64,000 nucleotides of DNA from Lachnospiraceae bacterium (GTDB taxonomy: Bacteria > Bacillota > Clostridia > Lachnospirales > Lachnospiraceae): NCBI GenBank assembly GCA_017622875.1, contig JAGAQG010000053.1:27599-91598 (forward strand), written 5' to 3'. Below the pieces are notes generated by a model. The model made no database searches, was not told the origin of the DNA, and saw only the letters and a list, made by a program, of their open reading frames with translations. Positions within the stretch are counted from its first letter, which is position 1, and every line of letters starts with the position of its first letter. A program made the position numbers and the translations under genes. This document shows positions 55,699 to 63,996 of this stretch, one piece after another.

Positions 55699-58360
55699 CT
55701 GGATTATTTCTTCAAGCATATTAATTATAATAATCATTTTGTTGCGAAGTTTGTTTAGAACTAAAATCAGTCTTCGTTTTCAATATGCCCTCTGGTTCCT
55801 TGTGGCAGTCCGGCTGTTGATTCCAGTAAATTTCGGCACCAGTGTCATTAGTATTGAAAACCTGACAAATCAGTTGAGTTTACAGACACAAGTTGAAAAT
55901 ACTATCGAAAATAATCGTGAAAGCACTTCAGTTTTGAACAAATACAAAGATTATGAAAATGCTGTCAAAATATATGACAGAGTAGAAAGAGATGTACCTG
56001 ATTCCACAAATATAAATTCTGAAGAAAGTATTCCTAAAACAGAAACTTTTAAAAGCCTGGAAACTATTTCGATATCTAAAATAGTTCCTCAAATACTTTT
56101 CTTTACATGGATTACAGGAATCTTTGTATTAAGCTTGATATTTATTATCACAAATATGCGTTTTAGAAGAAAAGTGAAGCATACAAAGCTTAAACTCGAT
56201 GTTTCTTATTCAAAGCTTCCGGTTTATATATCAAATGAAGTGGATTCACCATGCATATTCGGAATGTTTCGTCCATGTATTTATGTAACAAAGTCGGTTG
56301 CAGAAGATTCCATGATTCTCAGACATTCTATATATCATGAAACGACACATTTTAAGCATGGAGATTTGTTGTGGGCATTGATACGATGTATGTGCCTTGC
56401 AATTCATTGGTACAATCCTTTGGTTTGGTGGGCAGCAAAATTATCTAAACAGGATTCAGAACTTGCATGTGATGAGGCTACAATTGCAAGGTTAGGTGAA
56501 GCGGAACGCCTGGCATATGGAAAAACTTTGATTCAGCTGACTTGTGGAAAGCGCAATGATTTATTCGTGACTGCTACAACGATGACCTCTGAAAAGAAGA
56601 GCATTACTGAACGAATCAAGTTAATTGCAAAGAAACCTAAAATCAGAGTATATGCATTGATCCTTATTTTAGTCATCGCATTGATTGCAATCGCCAGTAC
56701 ATTTACAAATGCCGAAAAAGATTCGACAACTGTTCCTGAATCCTTTGAAACAGAGAATATAGATTCCGACCCTGTAACGGTATCTGAAAGCGAAGAGCTT
56801 GTGAAACAGCCGGAATTGTACGAAGAAGCACAGAAAGATAAAGTTTGTCTTGCGGTCATGCCAGATGGTATCTCTAAAGCCGGAGGTGACTATCGCTATA
56901 TTATCCCCGATGATCAGGTTACGTGGACAGATGCGTATAAACAAATGTGCTCAATTGCTTCCGGAAATGGTTCATGGTATGAAAATGAGCAATTTTCCGG
57001 TATCTGGATCGTATTTAACGATGAATGGACTTGTATCACCGATCAGGGATTTATTTATAATTTTTCAAAAAGGGTAAGTAAGGAGGATGCTGCAAGTTTC
57101 TATTTGCTTTGCATTGAAGAAGCAAAAAATAATGGTACCGGTACGCCAGTCAGGCCGGAAGATATTACAAAGATTTCTTCTGCTACACTTGTATATGACA
57201 ATGCCTATACAGTGACAGACGATACCATATTGACTGAACTTCAGAAAAATCTTTCTGCTTCTAACGAACTTCGTGGTGGTGCAGCCTGCCCATTTACTGC
57301 GTCTATCATCTTAAATCTTGACAGTGGCGAAGAATTTACACTTTATCTGGCTACAGACAGCTGCAATGTATGGTTGAGCGATGGCGTTTATTATGATTAT
57401 TCTGGCTATGAAGACATAGAAGAACTTTATGATATTTTTTCTGAAAACGCAGTTTCTGTTGACGATAATAAGATTTTAGAAGCTGAGAATAAAATATCAA
57501 ATGCAGAAAAAATCATTTCTCAGGCAGATAAGCGGCTAAGAGAAGGGTATGTAGACGCAAAACTTACTTATGTTGATAATTCCGAAGTAGGCTGGAATTA
57601 TTATTCCGACAATCCATGGAGTTCTGCTGATGAACGTGACGCGCTTGCACAGGCTGCATTAAAAGAACTATATACACTGACAGGATTCCAGGTAGAGGAA
57701 TGTGTTTATACCACGAACGGAGCAAGTAAATTCATATTTGGAAAAAGTGCTGATAACATTCGTAAGTCTATTGCTTTTTATTCCAGAGATTACGGATTTA
57801 CATTGTGTGGCGATGAGATACCTTATATTGGCTTTGTAAATGCAAGACGCGCTCACTATTCAGATGTGCAACAATTAGATTCACCGTATGGAAAAGAAGA
57901 ATGGAGCGGACACGCAGGAATTCCAACCTGGTATTTAGAGCACAGTGGTGTCTACCAGGGAGAAAAAATTACGGGGTATGATGCCATTAATCTGAATGAT
58001 ACTGTGTATACCCATATTAAATTATTGTTTGATGGCGGTTACTATATTGTGGTCATGGATGAAGAAATTGAGTCAGTTAGTGAAATTATGGGGCCATATC
58101 CTAGTACACCAATCTTAAATGTAAATGGAAATTTATATTACGGTACAGATGAAACCGGTCCGATGGGAGATTCCGGTGCAGTGGGAGGTTATATTGAATC
58201 ATCTGTAGGAGAATATACGATTCCTGAAAATCATGGAGAATCAAACTTTGGCTGTGTTGGAAATCCTTATACTGCAGAAGATGAAAGTTATAAGATTCAG
58301 GTATTGATGGATGACGGTGAATACCATATATTCTATCACGAAAATCTTTGGGTATATTAA
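55691..58360 (+). CDS. M56 (BlaR1-type) peptidase sensor with large non-classical C-terminal region
   Basis: An 889-aa membrane protein. The N-terminal helices (about 1-20, 30-50 and 130-150) lead to the M56 zinc motif H-E-T-T-H near residue 216 and A-C-D-E-A near residue 255. A further helix follows near residue 318. The remaining 500 or more residues lie outside and include two repeating acidic, aromatic domains (about 390-600 and 610-880). I find no S-x-x-K/K-T-G penicillin-binding triad of BlaR1. ATG 55691 with GGAGG at 9 nt is preferred over 55685, which is too close. It overlaps blaI by 8 nt. Confidence 0.85.
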   Translation: MTNWIISSSILIIIIILLRSLFRTKISLRFQYALWFLVAVRLLIPVNFGTSVISIENLTNQLSLQTQVENTIENNRESTSVLNKYKDYENAVKIYDRVERDVPDSTNINSEESIPKTETFKSLETISISKIVPQILFFTWITGIFVLSLIFIITNMRFRRKVKHTKLKLDVSYSKLPVYISNEVDSPCIFGMFRPCIYVTKSVAEDSMILRHSIYHETTHFKHGDLLWALIRCMCLAIHWYNPLVWWAAKLSKQDSELACDEATIARLGEAERLAYGKTLIQLTCGKRNDLFVTATTMTSEKKSITERIKLIAKKPKIRVYALILILVIALIAIASTFTNAEKDSTTVPESFETENIDSDPVTVSESEELVKQPELYEEAQKDKVCLAVMPDGISKAGGDYRYIIPDDQVTWTDAYKQMCSIASGNGSWYENEQFSGIWIVFNDEWTCITDQGFIYNFSKRVSKEDAASFYLLCIEEAKNNGTGTPVRPEDITKISSATLVYDNAYTVTDDTILTELQKNLSASNELRGGAACPFTASIILNLDSGEEFTLYLATDSCNVWLSDGVYYDYSGYEDIEELYDIFSENAVSVDDNKILEAENKISNAEKIISQADKRLREGYVDAKLTYVDNSEVGWNYYSDNPWSSADERDALAQAALKELYTLTGFQVEECVYTTNGASKFIFGKSADNIRKSIAFYSRDYGFTLCGDEIPYIGFVNARRAHYSDVQQLDSPYGKEEWSGHAGIPTWYLEHSGVYQGEKITGYDAINLNDTVYTHIKLLFDGGYYIVVMDEEIESVSEIMGPYPSTPILNVNGNLYYGTDETGPMGDSGAVGGYIESSVGEYTIPENHGESNFGCVGNPYTAEDESYKIQVLMDDGEYHIFYHENLWVY

Positions 58361-58395
58361 AAAAATATTGAGATTAAGGAAGTAATGTATAGTGT

Positions 58396-58430
58396 AAGGA
58401 ATTGCTGCAGTGGCAATTCCTTTTTCTTTT
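58396..58430 (+). terminator. Terminator of the blaI-M56 operon
   Basis: AAGGAATTGC (58396-58405) pairs with GCAATTCCTT (58413-58422), and T-rich sequence follows. A TATAAT at 58440-58445 just downstream may start the hydrolase gene, but its -35 is poor. Confidence 0.82.
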
Positions 58431-58472
58431 ATGAAATGCTATAATGCAGATTAGGAAAGTGAGGACTTTTAG

Positions 58473-59396
58473 ATGAAAGAAGAAAAAGTTGAAATCATAG
58501 GTAATGATAATTTTAAGATTTCCGCTGTATTATGGCTGCCTGAAGGTACTCCGCGTGCGATACTTCAGATTACTCATGGTATGACAGAACATATTTATCG
58601 ATATAAAGATTTTGCTAAAGAACTAACTGCTCAGAAAATTGCAGTAGCAGGGTTTGATCTGCGTGGTCACGGAACAAATCTGAAAGAAAATGGTTGTGCA
58701 TCCTTTGGCAAAAATGGATGGGAAGGCAGCTTAAATGATATGCATTTACTGCACGACCATATAGAAAACAGATTTCAGGATTGTCCATATTTTATGATGG
58801 GATTTTCTCTTGGATCATTTTTATTACGGGAATATTTAAACATATATGATGATAAGCTGGCAGGAGCAGCAATTTTAGGTACAGGTTATCAGCCGGGAGT
58901 AATCCTTACATTAATGATGGCAATCGTTAAATCGCAGATCAAAAAATGTGGTTTTGATAATACAACACCACTTGTAAAGAAACTTTCCTTTGAAACCTAC
59001 AACTCAAAATTTACTCCAAATCGAACAGAATTTGACTGGTTGTGTTCTGATGATGCAGAATTGGATACCTATATTCAGGATTCTTTGTGCAGCGACAGCA
59101 TTTCAGCAGGATTGTTCTGGCAGTTGCTTGGTTCCATGAAGCACACAGGAAATCGTTCAGCATACAAAAACTGGGATAAAAAAATGCCTGTTTTGCTTCT
59201 CTCCGGAGAAAAAGATCCTGTTGGAGACGATGGGAAAGGTGTAGAAAAAGTAAAGCAGACAATGAATCATGCTGGTATCAGAAATGTATCAATGCATTTA
59301 TTTCCTGATGTACGCCATGATATTCTTCATGAAGAAAAATCCGGATGCGCAAAGCAGGTAAGAAAAACTCTGATAAACTGGATGTTAAATGAATAG
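58473..59396 (+). CDS. Alpha/beta hydrolase, monoacylglycerol lipase-like
   Basis: A 307-aa serine hydrolase. The nucleophile elbow is G-F-S-L-G-S near residue 110, with L-L-S-G-E-K-D-P-V near residue 245 holding the Asp and D-V-R-H-D near residue 279 the His. The H-G-M-T-E-H near residue 35 is the oxyanion loop. It has no signal peptide, so it is cytoplasmic. Substrate is probably a lipid or ester. It starts at ATG 58473 with AAAGTGAGG upstream. Confidence 0.88.
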   Translation: MKEEKVEIIGNDNFKISAVLWLPEGTPRAILQITHGMTEHIYRYKDFAKELTAQKIAVAGFDLRGHGTNLKENGCASFGKNGWEGSLNDMHLLHDHIENRFQDCPYFMMGFSLGSFLLREYLNIYDDKLAGAAILGTGYQPGVILTLMMAIVKSQIKKCGFDNTTPLVKKLSFETYNSKFTPNRTEFDWLCSDDAELDTYIQDSLCSDSISAGLFWQLLGSMKHTGNRSAYKNWDKKMPVLLLSGEKDPVGDDGKGVEKVKQTMNHAGIRNVSMHLFPDVRHDILHEEKSGCAKQVRKTLINWMLNE

Positions 59397-59470
59397 ATAA
59401 AAAATTGAACATTCTCGCTTTACGAGAGTATTTTCCAGTCCATGGGCTGTGAATTTTAACGATATTTTTG

Positions 59471-59487
59471 TAGTTTGAAACTATAAA
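59471..59487 (+). promoter_or_regulatory. Inverted repeat overlapping a -10-like element before the XRE membrane regulator
   Basis: TAGTTT (59471-59476), G, AAACTA (59478-59483) overlaps TATAAA (59482-59487). It is 27 bp upstream of ATG 59514 and could bind the encoded XRE protein. Confidence 0.4.
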
Positions 59488-59513
59488 TAAATTCATTTAA
59501 AGGAGTTCATCAT

Positions 59514-60836
59514 ATGGAAAAGAAAACACTTGGAAGCTTTCTTAGTATTTTAAGAAAGGCAAAGGGAATGACGCAAAGAGAGTTGGCAGAGCTTTTGAAT
59601 GTATCTGATAAAGCCGTCAGCCGCTGGGAACGTGATGAGAGTATGCCAGATATTTTATTGCTGCCTGTTATTGCAGATATCTTCGATGTTAGCTGTGATG
59701 ATCTGCTGAGAGGAGAGCGAAAGGGTACAGAGGCTTATCAGGAGACTCCGGAAAAAAGAATACAGCGAACAAATATATTAATTAAAAAGAGTAAAAGCAA
59801 ATTTCAGGCCTTCAGCATGATTTCTATAGGAGTTGCACTAGTCGGGTTTATCATTGCAATCGTATTGAATTTTTCATTTAATAAGGCAACGATAGGTTTT
59901 TATTGTGCATTGATTGGAATACTTGCAGGAGGACTGGCGCAGATTGCATTTTATACTTACTTTAATAGTGATGTTGATACGGATGTATTAACCGGTCAGG
60001 AATTTTTAAATTATAAGAAATATATCAGAGACCACACGCTACATATTTTATGTTTTCTTGGAACTTGTTTTTTGATATGCTTACCATTGCTGTTTTTAGG
60101 GCAGGTTAGTTATGCAGATTATATTGCTGCGTTGAATGCTCAAATGGCTCCAGAGGGATTTGAACCTCAAAGTACTTCAACCGACGTGATATTTCCAATG
60201 GGTAAAATTGCGGTTGGATTGCAGCCAAAAACATGGCTTTTGTATGGTGGAATCGGTGGAGCAGCTGGAGCAGTTATATCGTATATTATCAATTTTGTTA
60301 TGAAACTTCAGGATGCAAAAAGAGAGCGTTTTGGTGTTACAGAACTGGATGTTCAGAAAAGTAAACGAAATATACTGCAGTTCCTAAAATATCTGTTGAT
60401 TTTAATAATTCTGGTGGGAGTTACGTTTGCTGGTTCAAAATTATTTGAAGCAAAAATGCCAAAGGTTCTGCAGACAGGAAGACAATTTGATAACTTTGAT
60501 GATTTCAAGGTGTATATGGAAAAAGTTCCGTATGATATGTATCCGGGTGTGGTAGAACTTCGTCAGCAACTGGATAAATATAAGGGGACTGTTTATGGAG
60601 ATGATGGAGAACTTCTTTGTGAGTATATAAAATTCAATGATTCTGTAATTGGCATTGAATTTGGAGAAAATAATAAATTGCCGATTACCGTGTATTCGGA
60701 AGATGATCAGGAGATTGCGAAACAGAAAACAGAAGATTTGATGTGGATTTGGCATGTAGCGATCGTTGTAGAATGCTTCGTTGTAGCAACAGTGTATTTT
60801 ATCAGTAAAATAAAGGAAAATTCGAATAAAAAGTAA
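59514..60836 (+). CDS. XRE-family HTH regulator with membrane domain
   Basis: A 440-aa protein. Residues 5-60 are an XRE HTH (G-M-T-Q-R-E-L-A-E-L-L-N-V-S-D-K-A-V-S-R-W near residue 20). After a linker come membrane helices near residues 100-120, 125-145, 175-200, 245-265 and 300-320, then a soluble domain of about 70 residues and a last helix near 415-432. This is a membrane-anchored regulator, often a sensor of envelope stress. Its target is unknown; an inverted repeat lies at its promoter. Confidence 0.8.
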   Translation: MEKKTLGSFLSILRKAKGMTQRELAELLNVSDKAVSRWERDESMPDILLLPVIADIFDVSCDDLLRGERKGTEAYQETPEKRIQRTNILIKKSKSKFQAFSMISIGVALVGFIIAIVLNFSFNKATIGFYCALIGILAGGLAQIAFYTYFNSDVDTDVLTGQEFLNYKKYIRDHTLHILCFLGTCFLICLPLLFLGQVSYADYIAALNAQMAPEGFEPQSTSTDVIFPMGKIAVGLQPKTWLLYGGIGGAAGAVISYIINFVMKLQDAKRERFGVTELDVQKSKRNILQFLKYLLILIILVGVTFAGSKLFEAKMPKVLQTGRQFDNFDDFKVYMEKVPYDMYPGVVELRQQLDKYKGTVYGDDGELLCEYIKFNDSVIGIEFGENNKLPITVYSEDDQEIAKQKTEDLMWIWHVAIVVECFVVATVYFISKIKENSNKK

Positions 60837-60938
60837 GAATGCAGTTAATTTGTAGCCTAAACTTAAGTTAATATTAAGAAACAAGCTGTTTTTCTCATGC
60901 TATACTTTAAATATCAATAAGAAAACGGAGGTATTTAT

Positions 60939-61100
60939 ATGTCAATTTATCATTATGTAATTCCGTTACTTGGAGTTTATATGTGCATTTCAGCATTTCA
61001 AGAATGGAATGAAGATCGTGATTCAGCAAGTTTACATATTCTATTAGCAATACTTTCGTTTATTGTTACCTTTATTGTGTGGTTTAGCAAATGGAGATAA
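60939..61100 (+). CDS. Small two-helix membrane peptide (53 aa)
   Basis: A 53-residue ORF with two hydrophobic segments (about residues 5-17 and 32-48) separated by an acidic loop, Q-E-W-N-E-D-R-D. It starts at ATG 60939 with CGGAGG upstream, a TATACT -10 lies near 60901, and its stop is 3 bp before the next ATG. It is shorter than usual gene-calling limits but the ribosome-binding site and tight spacing support it. No family recognised. Confidence 0.6.
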   Translation: MSIYHYVIPLLGVYMCISAFQEWNEDRDSASLHILLAILSFIVTFIVWFSKWR

Positions 61101-61103
61101 ACG

Positions 61104-61847
61104 ATGAGTCCAAAGAAATATATTTTAGTTCTCCTTGGCATTCTGTCCGTGTTCTATGGGATTTTGGTTCTGCAGGTTGGATCCGGAACGCTGTTTTGGT
61201 TAATCTGGGAAATGATAGGAGTATTTTTTCTGATATGGGCATTTCTTTTACATGGAGATTATTTTGAGACGCATCCTAAAATAATGCATACTTTTCGTGT
61301 GGTGGTAACATCTGCGATTGCAGTTCTGGTAATGTTTTGCGGCATGATCAGCAGTGAATTTACTGCAAAAGGCAATCATAATCTGGATTATATTATCGTT
61401 TTAGGAGCACAGGTACGGAATGACGGTCCAAGTGTAGTGCTTCGATATCGTTTAGATACTGCCATTGAGTATCTGAATGAAAATCCAAATACAATCTGCA
61501 TTGTTTCCGGAGGTCAGGGATTTAACGAGCCATTTTCAGAAGCCGAAGGGATGGCAGATTACCTGATAGAGAACGGAATTGAAAAGAACAGGATCCTTTT
61601 AGAAGATGAATCTACAAATACATTAGAAAATATCAGAAACAGTAAGACTCTCATGGAATCTTCATCCAATGGTGTGGGAATTGTAACTAATAATTTTCAT
61701 GTATTTCGAGCTGTGCAGCTTGCAAAAGCACAGGGGTTAGAAAATGTTTGCGGCATTGCTGCCAATTCCAGTAAAATATACCTTCCAAATAATGTATTGA
61801 GAGAATGCTGTGGAATTTTGAAAGATTGGGTGTTTGGAAATATCTGA
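61104..61847 (+). CDS. YdcF family (DUF218) membrane protein
   Basis: A 247-aa protein with three N-terminal membrane helices (about residues 5-25, 29-48 and 62-83) and a DUF218 domain: I-V-L-G-A-Q-V near residue 97, I-V-S-G-G-Q-G near residue 133, E-A-E-G-M-A-D-Y-L near residue 148, and E-S-T-N-T-L-E-N near residue 172. The family (SanA/ElyC/YdcF) is tied to envelope polysaccharides but its reaction is uncertain. It is tightly linked to the small peptide gene. Confidence 0.85.
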   Translation: MSPKKYILVLLGILSVFYGILVLQVGSGTLFWLIWEMIGVFFLIWAFLLHGDYFETHPKIMHTFRVVVTSAIAVLVMFCGMISSEFTAKGNHNLDYIIVLGAQVRNDGPSVVLRYRLDTAIEYLNENPNTICIVSGGQGFNEPFSEAEGMADYLIENGIEKNRILLEDESTNTLENIRNSKTLMESSSNGVGIVTNNFHVFRAVQLAKAQGLENVCGIAANSSKIYLPNNVLRECCGILKDWVFGNI

Positions 61848-61872
61848 AGCAGAAGAGAAGGGAATTGATTTT

Positions 61873-62262
61873 ATGAAAAAGATTATCGCTTTAGTTTTAG
61901 CGTGGGTTTGTATACTTGTATTGGCTGGTTGTGGAAAGAACGATACTTGCAAGATAAAAATTACTGTGCCTGCAGGTGCTGTAGAAGAATTTGTCTATTC
62001 AGAGGAAATAATATCTCCGACGGGTAATCAGATTAGTATTTCTTCCGGAGAAGGATTGGGAGATACTGAAGTTGTATTAAAACCAATCGAAGTCAGGGAA
62101 GACAATACATACGAACCAACATACCTTACACCTGGTATGCCGGTAGAAATGGATGTTGAAAAGGGTGCATGGTTTAAAATAGGTGTGTCCATGCAAAATC
62201 CTACTGATACAGATATAACTGTTTATGTTGAGGTCAAAGGTGTAGAAATCAGAATTGAGTAA
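61873..62262 (+). CDS. Small lipoprotein, function unknown
   Basis: A 129-aa protein with a lipoprotein signal (hydrophobic core, then L-A-G-C near residue 20) and an otherwise beta-rich, acidic mature part. ATG 61873 (M-K-K-I-I-A) is preferred over 61834, which lies inside the YdcF gene. There are two cysteines in the first ten mature residues. No family is recognised. It lies between the YdcF and PPase-like genes. Confidence 0.65.
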   Translation: MKKIIALVLAWVCILVLAGCGKNDTCKIKITVPAGAVEEFVYSEEIISPTGNQISISSGEGLGDTEVVLKPIEVREDNTYEPTYLTPGMPVEMDVEKGAWFKIGVSMQNPTDTDITVYVEVKGVEIRIE

Positions 62263-62287
62263 ATCTTGAATTTGTGGAGATGACGAT

Positions 62288-62635
62288 ATGAACCGATATG
62301 ATGAAGATTTTTGGAACGCATTAGATGAATTAGTGAGTAATTCGAAAATTGTAATTGATAGACCCCAAGGAACACCTCATCCGAAATATCCAAATTTTAT
62401 TTATAAGGTTGATTATGGATATTTACAGAATACATCTTCGATGGATGGTGCAGGGATAGATGTATGGGTTGGAACTGCGGAAAAGAAGATTGATGCTATA
62501 ATTTGTACAGTTGATTTGATGAAGAAAGATTCGGAAATTAAAATATTGATTGGCTGTACAGAAGAAGAAAAAGCGATTGTTTATGAAACACATAATGAAA
62601 CAGAGTTTATGAAAGGTGTTTTAATACAACGATAA
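62288..62635 (+). CDS. Inorganic pyrophosphatase-like protein, probably degenerate
   Basis: A 115-aa protein resembling family I pyrophosphatases: Y-K-V-D-Y-G-Y-L near residue 37 and M-D-G-A-G-I-D-V near residue 52. In true enzymes the latter motif is D-G-D-P-x-D-V; here the second Asp is Ala, so one metal ligand is lost. The protein is also shorter than the family (about 160-180 residues). It is probably a non-catalytic or altered relative. It starts at ATG 62288. Confidence 0.65.
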   Translation: MNRYDEDFWNALDELVSNSKIVIDRPQGTPHPKYPNFIYKVDYGYLQNTSSMDGAGIDVWVGTAEKKIDAIICTVDLMKKDSEIKILIGCTEEEKAIVYETHNETEFMKGVLIQR

Positions 62636-62660
62636 ACTTGAATTGTAGGGGGGCGATATC

Positions 62661-63017
62661 ATGGCAAGTAAAACTATCACTATGTACGCAGAAAAGAAAT
62701 ATGAGTTAGAAGATTTTAAGGATGCTATAAAATCTGAGTTTTATAAATTGAAACAGGATGTAGAATTTGCAGGAGAAGTTTATAGAGAATTAGGAGAAAC
62801 GAAAACGTTACTTTTAATTTTTGAAAGATATTATTTACGAACAGAGAGCTATGCAAGTTTAATGATACTTTTATCAGAATTCAAAGGATATCAAAGTGCA
62901 GATATAATTTCCGCTGGTGGAAAAGATTTATTATTTTCATGGGGAGCAGAAAATAACTTTGCAACATGGGGAGAGCAAGCATTACGAAACTTGGGATTTA
63001 TGACGAAAGTTCGATAA
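62661..63017 (+). CDS. DUF6054-like protein
   Basis: A 118-aa protein resembling DUF6054: L-I-F-E-R-Y-Y near residue 54, then I-S-A-G-G near residue 85 and a C-terminal G-E-Q-A-L-R-N-L-G-F. No signal peptide or membrane segment. Function is unknown. It starts at ATG 62661 with AGGGGGG upstream and follows the PPase-like gene by 25 bp; the two are probably cotranscribed. Confidence 0.6.
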   Translation: MASKTITMYAEKKYELEDFKDAIKSEFYKLKQDVEFAGEVYRELGETKTLLLIFERYYLRTESYASLMILLSEFKGYQSADIISAGGKDLLFSWGAENNFATWGEQALRNLGFMTKVR

Positions 63018-63058
63018 ATTCTAATTTGACAACGGTTTGTTTTGGCTTATTTTAACAG

Positions 63059-63086
63059 ATAGGCAGTCATGAAAGTGGCTGCCTAT
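63059..63086. repeat. Stem-loop without T-tract
   Basis: ATAGGCAG (63059-63066) and CTGCCTAT (63079-63086) form an 8-bp perfect stem with an inner CA/TG pair. No T-run follows on either strand, so it may be an mRNA-end structure rather than a terminator. Confidence 0.55.
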
Positions 63087-63163
63087 AAGGAAAGTAGACT
63101 TGTAAATCTTTTCTTGCTTTAAATTGCTTCAACAATAATTTATTATAGAGATATACAATTGTG

Positions 63164-63179
63164 AAAGGAACATTCCTTT
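63164..63179. promoter_or_regulatory. Palindrome overlapping the XRE gene ribosome-binding site
   Basis: AAAGGAA (63164-63170), CA, TTCCTTT (63173-63179) is a perfect 7-bp-arm palindrome ending 3 nt before ATG 63182 and containing the AAGGA ribosome-binding site. It could be an operator or a hairpin that hides the site. Confidence 0.55.
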
Positions 63180-63181
63180 AT

Positions 63182-63376
63182 ATGTCTATTGGAAATAAAA
63201 TCTATATATTAAGAAAAAAGCATAAGATGTCTCAAGAACAATTTGCCAGTTTATTTTTTGTTACTCGTCAGACAGTTTCTAACTGGGAAAACGAAAAGAA
63301 TTTTCCTGATCTGCAAATACTGATTAAAATAAGTAATCAATTTAATATATCTCTGGATGAATTGATTAAGGAATAA
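63182..63376 (+). CDS. Small XRE-family HTH regulator
   Basis: A 64-aa single-domain XRE protein: I-Y-I-L-R-K-K-H-K-M-S-Q-E-Q-F-A then T-R-Q-T-V-S-N-W-E near residue 35, and L-D-E-L-I at the end. It resembles phage- and plasmid-type repressors but is common in Clostridia. ATG 63182 is preferred to GTG 63161, which lies upstream of the AAGGA site. A perfect palindrome precedes it. It is the last intact chromosomal-like gene before the compositional break. Confidence 0.8.
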   Translation: MSIGNKIYILRKKHKMSQEQFASLFFVTRQTVSNWENEKNFPDLQILIKISNQFNISLDELIKE

Positions 63377-63995
63377 ATATATTAGGAAAGAGTATAGCAA
63401 AAACGCCATTATGGAATATGTTTTCATAATCGATATTGACCAAGAAATGTTATGACTCTATTTTTTATTTGCCATGCATCTATTCCACAAACACATGTTT
63501 TTCGAATAGATTGCGTTGCGGTCATTGCCAACACTTTGTCCCTGCGTTTCTCTACGAAATATCTGATTGCGTTAGGTTGTTTCATCGGGCTGTGCAAGGA
63601 GAAGCCGTTGATGACATCATGAACCCCGTACGGTGTCTTGACGGCTTTAGCAGACAGACGCTCCCCATGTGCAAGCACCCGGAGCCCCAGCGCCGTCTGC
63701 TGGGCGCAAGCCTAACACCGTACTAACCTAATGTCAACGGCTACTTCCTCTGCACAGTGTTTTCGTGGCTTGTTTTTCTTTTTCATTTCTTTCCGAACGT
63801 TCGGAACACTTTTTAGGATTTTTCATTTTGAGGGAAAACTGATGCTATCGTCAAGTATGGGGGGGGCTCACCCCGAAAGGGGCAACCCCCGCCACACACC
63901 CAAATTCTTTTCAATTCTTCCTCATTTTTCTATTTTTGACTTTTTTCGACACAAAAAAAAGAAGCCGAGATACGGGGAGCGTATGCGTCGACTTC
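63377..63995. mobile_element. Probable end of an integrated mobile element (no intact gene)
   Basis: This stretch of about 620 nt contains no convincing gene. From about 63480 the GC content rises sharply. Its contents are a GC-rich region (63480-63730), imperfect inverted copies of a CTGTGCA...AGCCGTTGA element (about 63590-63760), a perfect 16-bp palindrome (63791-63806), a nested G-run/C-run hairpin (63860-63895) and a minus-strand terminator. The style resembles the ends of Tn1549-like conjugative elements, but I cannot name the element. An 84-codon minus-strand ORF (63424-63678) has no recognised family. Confidence 0.4.
63791..63806. repeat. Perfect 16-bp palindrome
   Basis: TTCCGAACGTTCGGAA is fully self-complementary over 16 bp. 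It is not the SOS box, which needs four spacer bases between GAAC and GTTC. Confidence 0.75.
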
Positions 63996-63996
63996 C
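63949..63996 (-). terminator. Minus-strand intrinsic terminator at the window edge
   Basis: GAAG/CTTC, CGA/TCG and ATACG/CGTAT pair across 63961-63996. Read on the minus strand the stem is followed by eight T (A-run at about 63953-63960), so it ends a minus-strand transcript that enters from beyond the window. Confidence 0.65.

Noticed and set aside
55309-58360. BlaI/M56 pair as a beta-lactam resistance system
   Set aside because: There is no beta-lactamase or low-affinity PBP gene nearby and no penicillin-binding motif in the sensor ectodomain.
63424-63678. 84-codon minus-strand ORF in the GC-rich end
   Set aside because: The peptide looks protein-like but I recognise no family, the start is preceded by no clear ribosome-binding site, and the plus strand is open over the same stretch. 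I left it as part of the suspected mobile-element end.
63791-63806. 16-bp palindrome as a LexA box
   Set aside because: LexA boxes of this group need GAAC and GTTC separated by four bases; here they are adjacent.
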